DNA from: Cronobacter condimenti 1330
GTDB lineage: Bacteria > Pseudomonadota > Gammaproteobacteria > Enterobacterales > Enterobacteriaceae
Length of the DNA: 64,000 nucleotides
Assembly: GCF_001277255.1 (NCBI RefSeq)
Contig: NZ_CP012264.1
Location: forward strand, 124,001 to 188,000
Direction: 5' to 3'
Shown: piece by piece, positions 8,414 through 17,900 of the stretch
Numbering within the stretch: the stretch's first letter is position 1
Layout of the letters: every line of letters starts with the position of its first letter
Notes under the pieces: generated by a model
What the model was told of the DNA's origin: nothing
Seen by the model: the letters and a program-made list of their open reading frames with translations, nothing else
Databases searched by the model: none
Program-made: the position numbers and the translations under genes

Positions 8414-8843
8414 AGACTTTTATGAAATATGGCGTTTTGAGGAGTGTCCTGAGCTTATAAAGGCCCTGGATAGGGGGGATATCATATTATTCGACAAGGA
8501 GCAAAGTAAAATGCTTTGGTCAATGTTCGTTTCATCTAATGTTAGGCATTTGATGCGAATGGATATGAATCCTTTTTCAAAGATAGAAAGTTATCATGTT
8601 GACTTCGAAGTAAAAGAATCTGCAAATGGACTCTTTTCTAAATTCCACGAAGCGTGCGATTACCCTCAAAATGTTTTCCTTTTTTTTAGTGATAAGTATT
8701 TGTGCGCATTACCATATACTATCATGCATAATTACTGGAATGAATTATTTTTACCTTCCGATGAAACCACTATAGTTATTACTCCAAAGAATAGTCATTT
8801 CCTTTTTTATTATGAAGACCGTTTTTTTATTGTGACCAGATAA
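8394..8843 (+). CDS. Putative immunity protein for tail A6
   Basis: A 149-residue protein starting at ATG 8394 with GGAGGAAGAGG just upstream, overlapping the toxin by 20 bp. Its C-terminus (LFLPSDETTIVITPKN, then FYYEDRFF) parallels the immunity candidate at 1055-1504, while the N-terminal halves differ widely. That is the pattern expected of immunity variants that track diverging toxins. Confidence 0.7.
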   Translation: MSSLINKDFYEIWRFEECPELIKALDRGDIILFDKEQSKMLWSMFVSSNVRHLMRMDMNPFSKIESYHVDFEVKESANGLFSKFHEACDYPQNVFLFFSDKYLCALPYTIMHNYWNELFLPSDETTIVITPKNSHFLFYYEDRFFIVTR

Positions 8844-8866
8844 TTATCCGCCAAGGCTTGCGGATA
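8844..8866 (+). terminator. Hairpin after immunity gene
   Basis: TTATCCGC and GCGGATAA form a perfect 8-bp stem directly after the stop at 8843; only AAATAA follows, so it may be a weak terminator. Confidence 0.5.
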
Positions 8867-8868
8867 AA

Positions 8869-8937
8869 ATAAATCTTTACCAGTATGCGCTAAACCCGCT
8901 GGCGTGGGCTGGTTTACTGGCGGTTAAAATCTTAACA
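8869..8937 (+). pseudogene. Rhs micro-fragment
   Basis: ATAAATCTTTACCAGTATGC and the bases after it translate as INLYQYALNPLAWAGLL, a decayed copy of the core end INLYQYAPNPLVWVDPLGL. It marks the last trace of a seventh cassette of array A, with no toxin or immunity gene attached. Confidence 0.7.
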
Positions 8938-9112
8938 TAAATCAGGCACTCTTTTACGGCGATTTTACGGCAGGAACAAGACAATCCGACAATATAGCCC
9001 CGGCAGTTGTTTAGATTGTAGAGTGAGCGTTGATATTCATTTGTGCTTCTTCCTCACTTGAATAAGCGGGATGACTCTCTTCGTATAATCAGTATGAAAA
9101 TAGAGGTTCTAT

Positions 9113-9427
9113 ATGTCTCTGGATTTTTTTGCAAGCGAGCACCAGAGTTTGATTAGTAAAGACACGCCTTGTTATTGCATGGATGAAAAAATTCATAAAG
9201 AAATATTTTCCTCACTCAAGGCTAACGAATCATATAAAATAATTTCTAGGTTCAAAGATTATTATCATGATTGTATTATTCTTTTTAACCAGCTGGATAC
9301 ATTGTTGATAGAATTAAAAGATGTTAATGCCGATAATGATTTGGCTCATGAACAAATCATTAACTTTATTGGTTTTATAAATAGCGCGAAGAAATACCGG
9401 CATAACATATATGCATATAGCGACTAG
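9113..9427 (+). CDS. Small acidic protein, possible orphan immunity gene
   Basis: A 104-residue AT-rich gene starting MSLDFFASEHQ, with a GAGG element upstream of ATG 9113. Central features are IISRFKDYYHDCIILF and a helical, acidic C-terminal half. No family recognised. Its size, composition and place right after the array A cassettes suggest an orphan immunity protein. Confidence 0.55.
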   Translation: MSLDFFASEHQSLISKDTPCYCMDEKIHKEIFSSLKANESYKIISRFKDYYHDCIILFNQLDTLLIELKDVNADNDLAHEQIINFIGFINSAKKYRHNIYAYSD

Positions 9428-9527
9428 TAAAATTATTACGGCTGTTAATGCAAATATTATTATAAAATGGAGCATATAACTTTATACCCAGTCCATATTT
9501 AACCTTAGCCCTCATGAAGGATGGTTT

Positions 9528-10595
9528 ATGAAGAATGAAATGGATTTCCCTTTTTATTTACCGATGATTAATGGTTTGTTACAGGGGAAAAATAACCTTT
9601 CCACTAAATTCGGCTATTTTTGTTGCAATGATGGAACAGTCCAACTCTTCTTCAAAAAAAGTGAGGATGAAACTTTTTGCGAGTGGGATTTGAATCTTCA
9701 ACCTGAAGATCCCCATTATAAATTCAACTCTGATTCGAGCATACTTTTAAAAGATAAATTCCCTCTGTTGGATGTCTATGATGAACAGGTTTTTCATCAT
9801 ATGATTTTTACGATTAACTCGATTACAACGGTGCCGAAATTAACAAAATATAATTCTATAAATGCATTTATGAAGTTATATTGTTTTTTTCAATTATCAA
9901 ACAGTAGAAGAGATGAAAGTAATTCGGCCCAAAAGATAAGTAATAATAACTTCTTATTCCGGTTATTCATGTTCACACACCCTGTGAATGAAGAAACTTT
10001 AAATGCCTTTACATTAGACAATTCAGGTGAGATTGTTCATATCCCCTCAGGCATAACGTTAAGAGATTATGCATCAGCGTATTACGATTATTTTATAGAG
10101 CACTATGGCCAACTATCTTCACAGGTAGTAGTTGAAGCCAGTGAGATTGAAGCGGCTAAGATACTCCATCTTTCTCTGGTAGATATGATTGAAAAGGGGA
10201 GCTTTGACTTGAAAATACCCGCCCCAGCACTGCCGGTTGACATGAAATTAATCAATGACGCGGTTTTTTTCACAAAGGTTTACTCTGACGACAGAGAACG
10301 CATAGTGCGTAATATTACCACCCTTCTACAAGGAGAAGGTATTCACGAGGAAACTTGCCTGGCCTTCCTTTTGCAAAATTTCGTGGTTTATATTCTACGT
10401 ATGAATTTTAATGAAATATATGGCCTGTTAAATTCATTCTCGCAGACAGAGCAAAAACAGCTAATTATAAATCAACTCTTCAAGCGAGCTACATTCATTA
10501 AATGGATAATGGATGAGAAAGGTATTTCTTTCGATAGGATTAAAGATATAACCTGCTTTTTTGATGACGAAGCGAAGAAGATGTACAGAATCTAA
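9528..10595 (+). CDS. Hypothetical 355-residue protein
   Basis: A long AT-rich gene with AAGGA upstream of ATG 9528. No signal peptide or membrane segment is apparent. The protein is mixed alpha/beta at the start (FGYFCCNDGTVQLFF) and appears helical after residue 190. I do not recognise the family. It lies between array A and the vgrG unit, with no rhs sequence next to it, and its composition differs sharply from the backbone, pointing to acquired DNA. Confidence 0.7.
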   Translation: MKNEMDFPFYLPMINGLLQGKNNLSTKFGYFCCNDGTVQLFFKKSEDETFCEWDLNLQPEDPHYKFNSDSSILLKDKFPLLDVYDEQVFHHMIFTINSITTVPKLTKYNSINAFMKLYCFFQLSNSRRDESNSAQKISNNNFLFRLFMFTHPVNEETLNAFTLDNSGEIVHIPSGITLRDYASAYYDYFIEHYGQLSSQVVVEASEIEAAKILHLSLVDMIEKGSFDLKIPAPALPVDMKLINDAVFFTKVYSDDRERIVRNITTLLQGEGIHEETCLAFLLQNFVVYILRMNFNEIYGLLNSFSQTEQKQLIINQLFKRATFIKWIMDEKGISFDRIKDITCFFDDEAKKMYRI

Positions 10596-10672
10596 TTTTC
10601 AGGTTATAAAATCATTAACGACGTTCGATTTGTCTCCACTATGTTAATGTTTGGAACACCTGGAACGTGTCT

Positions 10673-11197
10673 ATGGAGGCGTATTTGACAAGCAAAAGTG
10701 AATTCATAAAAGTCACGTTTCGTCTTATTCAGGATGAGGACGGCTATCCGCCGGTATCTTATGAATCGGTTTGGTTGAAAAGAAATAGTAATGGCGAGTA
10801 TGAACTTGATAACATACCCCTCTATATCTATGGCGTCAGTAAAGGCGATGTGATTACTTTTCAAAAAAGCAATGATGAATATGTGGTTGGTGGAATAGCA
10901 AAGCGAAAAGGGAATTCTACACTGCGTATTTATATTAATGAAGCGCAGCAGAAAGAGAACGTGATTTCTGCGCTAAAGAGCCTGGGTGGACATATAGGCA
11001 CTTCAGCATCCGCCGCATTATTTAGCCTCGATATACCCAGTGACATTCCCTTTTTACGTGTTGATGCATTTTTGAAAAGTAAATATGACGACGGAATTCT
11101 TGATTACGAGGACGCCTGCCTTCAGCATGGCGATATAGATCCAATAAGAGTGACTGAATGCGAGCGTTTGTTTAACATCGCCTGTACAACGCCCTGA
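10673..11197 (+). CDS. DUF4265-like protein
   Basis: About 174 residues from ATG 10673 (GTG 10667 is possible). FRLIQDEDGYPPVSYESVW, then YELDNIPLYIYGVSKGDV and STLRIYI follow the DUF4265 pattern: F-L-x-DGYPP-E, then L-NIP-GV-GD, then the STLRI segment. Members of this family often lie in toxin-immunity islands, so it may be an orphan immunity protein; that role is inference. Confidence 0.65.
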   Translation: MEAYLTSKSEFIKVTFRLIQDEDGYPPVSYESVWLKRNSNGEYELDNIPLYIYGVSKGDVITFQKSNDEYVVGGIAKRKGNSTLRIYINEAQQKENVISALKSLGGHIGTSASAALFSLDIPSDIPFLRVDAFLKSKYDDGILDYEDACLQHGDIDPIRVTECERLFNIACTTP

Positions 11198-11424
11198 CGG
11201 GCAAGGCGACGCTTATGCCAGAGATTTTAAAGTAATTTGTATCACTCACGTGCGAGCGTAAAGATGCAACAGTGGTATGCTTCTCAGATAAACATTTTAA
11301 GCAAATTGCTTCAGGAAGCGCTTTCAGCGCTATATGCAGATTTACGGCATGGTTTTAGTGCCGGATGACGACGCGCTGTTCAGGCTATTCAGCGATGCGC
11401 CACCGTGAGACATACAGAGTAATA

Positions 11425-11934
11425 ATGGGAATAAATAAAATCACCGCTGCCGTCGCCCTCCTTGTGGCGTTGAGCTCTGCCAGTGCCCTGGCTGATATGC
11501 GCCCGAGTTCGCTGTGGGATTTTATTACCACCATGCGTTCATCCTTAGCGGATGCCAGGGTCGCGACGCTTAACCGCGCGCCTTTAAAATTTCAGCTGGA
11601 TTCGCAGAACGAATTCATCAATTTTTACCGGGCGGAGGATGTCGCGTTTACTGCGGCGGGAAGGGTTACTGATATTCAATTACGGCTGAGCAGAGATGCG
11701 CAGGAGAAAACGCTGCTGTTTATTTCGCACTGGCAGGGGGCGTGCCTGACACTCAATGACGTTAAACAACATCACCCTGAATTGACGATAACCGACACGC
11801 CACGCGGCCATTCGGAGAACGAAGTGACCAGCTACACCACCCCTGCCGGTGCGTCTGGCGAGGCTGTAACGTTCAGCTTTAGCGCGAAAGCACCCGATTG
11901 CTTAAACGACGTCATTATCAGCCGGGATAAGTAA
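11425..11934 (+). CDS. Hypothetical secreted protein
   Basis: ATG 11425 gives MGINKITAAVALLVALSSAS followed by ALA-D, a typical Sec signal peptide of about 23 residues, so it is chosen over upstream starts at 11365. The mature part is about 146 residues, with two cysteines (QGACL, APDCL) that could form a disulfide. Family not recognised. GC content is near backbone level, unlike the genes to its left. Confidence 0.65.
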   Translation: MGINKITAAVALLVALSSASALADMRPSSLWDFITTMRSSLADARVATLNRAPLKFQLDSQNEFINFYRAEDVAFTAAGRVTDIQLRLSRDAQEKTLLFISHWQGACLTLNDVKQHHPELTITDTPRGHSENEVTSYTTPAGASGEAVTFSFSAKAPDCLNDVIISRDK

Positions 11935-12620
11935 TGTGCGGTGCGGTCTGAGCGTGAGGCCGGTACGACATAAGGCCCGGCGCTCGCCGTTGAACCCCCC
12001 TGGCCCGCCGCCGCGCAGGCACCTCAAACCACGCAAAAACCTTCCGGGCGCCAGGGTAAATAATCCGTTATTTACCCACCCACCATTATTAGTAGTTCCC
12101 TTAAGCTAAATATTATCCTTTCATATAAAAGCGCCCTCTCAGCGCGGCCAGTAAAAGAAAATCCTCTTTCCTTCATGAATATTTCAGCGCGTTATTAGTG
12201 ACGTCCTCCATAAAAACAGCCTGCTGTTCCCCGGAATTTATGCCAGCTATCAATCCTTACCCGTACTGGAATCAGAATAGTCTGTATATTCAGAATAATG
12301 GCGGTTTTTCGAAGCGTCACTTATTGGTATATTTACACCGCGCGCGCACGTTGTTTGTATATGGCCTTTATTGCCGCTTCGCTACCTGACATTTCCTGAT
12401 AGGGCTTAACCTCTGCTGAGGCTTCGCCGGCGGTAGCCATATTATGAAATTTCAGTCCTGCAATATGAAATTAACTAAAACTGCAAAGTGTTTCTGGCAG
12501 AGTGTCTGCTGTGCGGCCGGAAGCGTGAAAGTATGCGTCATTTGCTGCTGTGCTGTGATTTACGGGGCATAGCCAGATGGATGTCTCCGGCTCTGGTTTG
12601 CACCGCATATACACATAGGG
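11935..12620. other. Intergenic stretch before vgrG
   Basis: About 690 bp without a convincing gene. 12062-12180 is AT-rich and likely holds promoter elements for the vgrG unit. Short open frames at 12198 and 12488 have no supporting features. Confidence 0.5.
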
Positions 12621-12629
12621 ATGGAAGTT

Positions 12630-14558
12630 ATGCTCAACCGAATCACCGTTCAGCTCCCGGTCGAGGGGCTGCTTTTCTGGAAACTTTCCGGGCGCGAGGC
12701 GCTGTCGGAGCCGTTTTTATTCACCCTGACGCTGCTGGGCACCGACGCGCGCGCCGAGCGCAGCGCGCTGCTGGGCCAGCCGGTGACAGTGACCATCCCG
12801 ACGCAGGCGCTGATGACGCCGCGCTACCTCAACGGCAAGGTGACGCGCGTGGCGGTGACGGCCGTGGAGATGTCCGGCACCCGCTACGCGGCGTATGAGC
12901 TGACGGTGGAGCCGGACGTGTGGCCGATGCAGCGCGACCGCAACCTGCGTATCTTCCAGGGCCAGACGGTGCCGCAGATAGTGAAAACGCTGCTGGGCGA
13001 GAGCCAGGTGAACGTCGAGGAGCGGCTGTCGGGCAGTTACCGGGTGTGGGAATACTGCGTGCAGTACCAGGAGAGCAGTCTGGACTTCATGAGCCGCCTG
13101 CTGGAGCTGGAGGGCATCACCTATCACTTCCGCCACGAGCAGGACCGCCACACCCTGGTGCTCACCGACGCGCCGGGCCAGTACGAGCCGTTCCCCGGCT
13201 ACGAGACCATTCCGTACCACGTGACGCCGTCGGGCGGCACCACGGATGAAGAGGGCATCAGCCAGTGGGCGCTGGAGGACAGCGTGACGCCGGGTATCTA
13301 CAGCCTCGACGACTACGATTTCCGCAAGCCGAACGCGTGGCTGTTCCAGGCACGGCAGAACCCGAAATCGCCGCAGCCGGGGAGCATCGACGTCTACGAC
13401 TGGCCGGGCCGCTTTGTGGAGCACGGCCACGGTGAGTTCTACGCCCGCATCCGCCAGGAGCGGTGGCAGGTGGAGCACCGCCAGACGCAGGGCAGCGGGA
13501 CGGCGCTGGGTATCGCGCCGGGGCACACCTTTGTGCTGCGCAACGCCCCGTTCTTCGGCGACAACGGGGAGTACCTGACCACCGTCGCCCATTACCACTT
13601 TGAGGAGAACCGCTACGCCAGTGGCGCAGACAGCAACACCATTCACGAGACGCGCTTTGAGGTGATACCGGCGGACGTGCCGTACCGCCCGTCACAGAAG
13701 ACGCCGTGGCCCAGAACCTACGGCCCGCAGACGGCGCGGGTGGTGGGCCCGCAGGGCGAGAGTATCTGGACCGACAAATACGGGCGGGTGAAGGTGAAGT
13801 TCCACTGGGACCGGCTGGCGAAGGGCGATGACACCAGCTCCGGCTGGGTGCGTGTCTCCAGCGCCTGGGCGGGCCAGGGCTTCGGCGGGGTGCAGATACC
13901 GCGCGTGGGCGATGAGGTGGTGGTGGACTTCATCAACGGCGACCCGGACCGTCCGCTGATAACCGGGCGCGTGTATAACGAGGCGAGCATGCCGCCGTGG
14001 TCGCTGCCGGCAGCGGCGACGCAGATGGGCTTTTTAAGTCGCTCGAAGGACGGCTCGCCGGATAACGCCAACGCCCTGCGCTTCGAGGATAAAGCCGGGG
14101 CCGAGCAGGTGTGGCTGCAGGCCGAGCGCAATCTTGATACGAAAGTGAAAAAAGATGAAACCCACAGTGTCGGTGGCTCGCAAATACTTGCCATCAAGCA
14201 GGACTACACCGGCAAAGTGGAAGGCAAACACGAGCACGCGATTCAGATGACCCGCAACGAGCTGGTCGGGGGCCAGTACGACATTAAAGGCCAGGGGATG
14301 GTGACTATCTCTTCCGCAACAGGCATCCGTCTGGTGACGGGCGATTCCGTGCTGGAGATGGGCTCGAACGGCCAGGTCAACCTTTACTGTACAAAATTTG
14401 CGATCAACGCCAGCGATACGGGGCAAATCAACACCGGCGGCACGCTCGATCTGAACCTCAAGGATCCGGACAAAGCGACAAACGTGGCGCCGACACCCGC
14501 TGACATTCAGAACGAAGTGGCAAAAACATTTACATCCGACGGAGAAGGGCAGGCATGA
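12630..14558 (+). CDS. vgrG: VgrG type VI secretion spike protein
   Basis: A 642-residue protein (645 if the ATG at 12621 is used). It begins LNRITVQLPVEGLLFWKLSG and contains the gp27/gp5-like body: DFMSRLLELEGITYHF near residue 155, then GESIWTDKYGRVKVKFHWDR near 380 and GFGGVQIPRVGDEVVVDFI near 425, all VgrG hallmarks. The C-terminus (TSATGIRL-like beta repeats, then a short tail) has no extra effector domain. The stop overlaps the next start (ATGA), so vgrG, chaperone and rhs are one operon. VgrG caps the Hcp tube and carries the PAAR-Rhs effector; no structural T6SS genes are in the window. Confidence 0.95.
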   Translation: MLNRITVQLPVEGLLFWKLSGREALSEPFLFTLTLLGTDARAERSALLGQPVTVTIPTQALMTPRYLNGKVTRVAVTAVEMSGTRYAAYELTVEPDVWPMQRDRNLRIFQGQTVPQIVKTLLGESQVNVEERLSGSYRVWEYCVQYQESSLDFMSRLLELEGITYHFRHEQDRHTLVLTDAPGQYEPFPGYETIPYHVTPSGGTTDEEGISQWALEDSVTPGIYSLDDYDFRKPNAWLFQARQNPKSPQPGSIDVYDWPGRFVEHGHGEFYARIRQERWQVEHRQTQGSGTALGIAPGHTFVLRNAPFFGDNGEYLTTVAHYHFEENRYASGADSNTIHETRFEVIPADVPYRPSQKTPWPRTYGPQTARVVGPQGESIWTDKYGRVKVKFHWDRLAKGDDTSSGWVRVSSAWAGQGFGGVQIPRVGDEVVVDFINGDPDRPLITGRVYNEASMPPWSLPAAATQMGFLSRSKDGSPDNANALRFEDKAGAEQVWLQAERNLDTKVKKDETHSVGGSQILAIKQDYTGKVEGKHEHAIQMTRNELVGGQYDIKGQGMVTISSATGIRLVTGDSVLEMGSNGQVNLYCTKFAINASDTGQINTGGTLDLNLKDPDKATNVAPTPADIQNEVAKTFTSDGEGQA

Positions 14559-14986
14559 GCGACGTGAAATATACGCTATCAGAAGGGACGCTGACGCTGC
14601 CGGAAGCCGTACAGGATCGCAGCATGACAATATTGTCACTGCCGAAAGCGGGCGCGTCGCTGGTGCTGACCCGCGCATGGGACGTGAAGCCTGGCGACGA
14701 AGAGGCGTACCTGAAAAGCCAGGTCGCCAAAATCAAACGCGACATGAAGAAGTTTACCGGCGGTGAGGCGCAGGACACCCAGGTCGGTGGCCGGCCCGCG
14801 CAGGAAGTCGCGTTGCGTTTTGAAAACCACGGCGTGACGGTTCATGAACAGCTGGCGACCACGATGCTGGATGACCATCTGCTAGTGATGGCCATGAGCC
14901 GCACCGCGCCGTTTGATGAAGATGCGCTGGCGTTATGGGAATCCATTAAAGCGGGTCTGGAGTTTACGCCTGGGGAAGGAGCATAA
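14555..14986 (+). CDS. Eag-type T6SS effector chaperone (DUF1795/DcrB-like)
   Basis: A 143-residue protein starting MSDVKYTLSEGTLTLPEAVQ, with the DUF1795 layout (EGTL.LP, DRSM, then VLTRAW). Eag chaperones shield the N-terminal transmembrane helices of PAAR-Rhs effectors before loading on VgrG. It overlaps vgrG by 4 bp and ends 2 bp before the rhs start, exactly the gene order of such effector units. A truncated relative lies at 34277-34666. Confidence 0.88.
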   Translation: MSDVKYTLSEGTLTLPEAVQDRSMTILSLPKAGASLVLTRAWDVKPGDEEAYLKSQVAKIKRDMKKFTGGEAQDTQVGGRPAQEVALRFENHGVTVHEQLATTMLDDHLLVMAMSRTAPFDEDALALWESIKAGLEFTPGEGA

Positions 14987-14988
14987 GC

Positions 14989-17900
14989 GTGTCCGAACCG
15001 TTAGCTGCCCGTTACCAGGACCCGCTCATCCACAGCTCTCTGCTCGCCGATGTTGTCAGCGGTGCGGTCGAAGGGGCCATCTGTCTTGCCGCCTTAACGG
15101 CGGGTATGGCGATGATGACGACCGGGCTTGGCACGTTCGCGGGCGTTGCATTGATTGCCGTTGTCTTCAGCAGTGGCGTCGCGGAAGACGCAGGCGATCT
15201 GGTCGGCCAGGGTGTCGATGCCGTGCTGGATTTCTTCGGCTGGCGTGGACCGCCGGATGCCATTATCACGAGTGGCTCGCACAATGTTCATATCATGGAT
15301 CTCCCTGCCGCCCGTGCGGCGGGCACGGTCGATCATGATTATCTCAATACGCCTATCCCGGAAGAGAGCTTTTCCGATAAGGCGAAAGCGTTCGCGATAA
15401 ACACGGCGGTGACCATTCTCGAAGTGGCGCAGTTTACGCTGCACCCGCTTGATAATCTGGCGGCGGGCGCCAACGAGATTGCCAGCAGCGGCTGGCAGGG
15501 CGTGAAAAATTTCGCGGGCAGCGTCTGGGATAACTTAACCCAGCCGGTCGTGGCGGGGGCCAGCCCTTTTGCTAAAGAAGCGCCGCTGGATACCGTTGAG
15601 TGTACCAAAGGCCATACGGTCACCGGCGGTAACTTCCTGGCGGAAGGCTCGAAAAAAGTGCTGATCAACGGTCAGCCCGCGTGCCGTGACGGCGATCGCA
15701 GCACCTGCGAAGCAAAGATAAAAGTTAAAGAGAACACGCGCGTGCGCATCGGCGGCGAGAGCATTGTGGTGCGCGATATCCGCAGCGGTAAAAATTTCTG
15801 GGCGCGGCTTATTGGTAACGCCATCGGCAGCCTCGGGCCGGGAATTATTCGCAACCTCAGCGCAGGCTTACTGAAGACGATTTTCAGCCGCCAGATACTC
15901 AAAGCGTTTTGCTGTCAGCTCGCCGCCGATCTCGCGATGGGATTAACCACGCTCGGGCTGATCCAGGCCGGGAAAGTCGGCAGTGAAGCGCGCCATACGC
16001 AGCACCCTGTCGATATCGCCAGCGGCGCGAAAATCCTCGCGGGCGGCGAAGACCGTGATTTCACGCTGGAAGACCGTATTCCGCTCATCTGGCAGCGCAT
16101 CTACAACAGCCGTAATCTCGCGACCGGTATGCTCGGCACTGGCTGGCTGCTGCCGTTTGAGACCCGCTTCTTCCGCCTTGAGGACAATACGTTTATCTGG
16201 CGCGATATGTCGGGCCGCGATCTGGGCTTTGGCGAGCTGAACCCCGGCGACGTGGTGGATTATCTCGAAGACGGTATCACGCTCTATTACACCGTGACCG
16301 GTACGCTGATGCTCCAGATGGCGAACGGCGAATACCATGTCTACGAGCCAGACCCGACGAACCCCGGCGAATGGCGACTGTTTCGCATCTACGATCGTCA
16401 TGAGAACTGCCAGTACTACAGCTGGGACGAGCACGGCAGGCTGGTGCGGATTTCCAGCGACAACGAGGCGCTGGATGTCGAGCTTGCCTATGAGACCACG
16501 AATGGCCGTCTCGCCAGTGTGCATCAGGTTTGCGCGGGCGAGCGCCGCCTGCTGGTGACTTACGGCTATAACGAACACGGCCAGCTAACCGACGTGACCG
16601 ACGCCGACGGTATCGTCACGCGCCGCTTCGGCTGGGACCGCGCCAGCGACATGATGGGCTGGCACAGCTACTCCACTAACCTCAGCGTGCATTATCAGTG
16701 GCAGCCCGCCGCCGATGCGCCCAACTGGCGCGTGTGCAGTTATCAGGTGCTGGATGACCAGGATAACGTGCTGGAGCGCTGGCGCATCGACGCCGACGAG
16801 GCGAAACGCTGCGCGACGGTGAGCTGCGACGCGGGCTTCTCAACGCGCCACTGCTGGGATTTCCTCTACCGCATCACCGAGTTCACCGACCGCAACGGCG
16901 GCGTGTGGCGCTACGAGTGGGCGGACTACGCCGAACTGCTGAAGGCGGCCACCACGCCGGACGGCAGCCGCTGGGAATACGGCTACGACGAGCACGGCAA
17001 CCTGACGCAAGTGCGCGACCCGCTCGGCAACAGCACGTTTACCACCTGGCACCCGGTGTTCGCGTTCCCGCTGAAGGAGGTGCTGCCGGACGGCGGCACC
17101 TGGCAGTATGAGTACAACGCGCGCGGCGACGTGGTCTCGCTCACCGACCCGAAAGGCGGCGTGACGCGCTTTGAGTGGAACGAGCAGGGCGACCTCGTTA
17201 AGCAGACGGACGCGCTGGAGAACACGCACCGTTTCTGGTGGAACGAGCGCGGGCAGCTGGTGCGCGACGAGGACTGCTCCGGCAACGAGAGCCACCGGCT
17301 GTACGACGCGGCGGGGCGGCCGCTGAGCGCGGGCGACGCCGAAGGCAACACCGACCGCTGGACGCTGAGCGCGGCGGGGCGTCTGCAGACCTGGCGACGG
17401 GCGGACGGCCGCGAGACGCACTACGAATATGACAATGCCGGACTGCTGTGCGGGCAGGACGACGACGGGCTGCGCGAGCGCAAGGTCACGCGCAACGCGC
17501 GCGGGCAGGTGGTGAGCGCCGCCGACCCGGCGGGCCATCTGACGCACCTGCAGTATGACCGCCTGGGCCGCCTGACGACGCTGATTAACCCGAACCGCGA
17601 AAGCTGGCGCTTTGAGTATGACGCCACGGGGCGGCTGACGGGCCAGCGCGACTACGCGGGCCGCCTGACGGAGTACCGCCACGACGCGCTGGGCCAGGTG
17701 ACGGAGGTGATTCGCCATCCGCTGCCGGGCAGCCAGGAGGCGCCGCTGGTCACCGCGTTTGAGTATGACGTGCTGGGGCGCCTGACCGCGCGGGAAACCG
17801 CCGACCACCGCACCGAGTACCGTCACGACACGCTGTCGCTGGAAATCCGCCGCGCCACCCGCGCCGAATGGCGCACCGCACTGCTGGAAGAGCGCGAACC

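Noticed and set aside
11301..11408. Short open frame (ANCFRKRFQRYMQIYG then MVLVPDDDALFRLFSDAPP) before the secreted protein gene
   Set aside because: It looks a little like the end of a protein, but there is no start, no family and no length; it may be a remnant but cannot be supported.
12198..12389. 63-codon and other small frames upstream of vgrG (12198, 12488)
   Set aside because: No ribosome binding site, family features or codon pattern support them.
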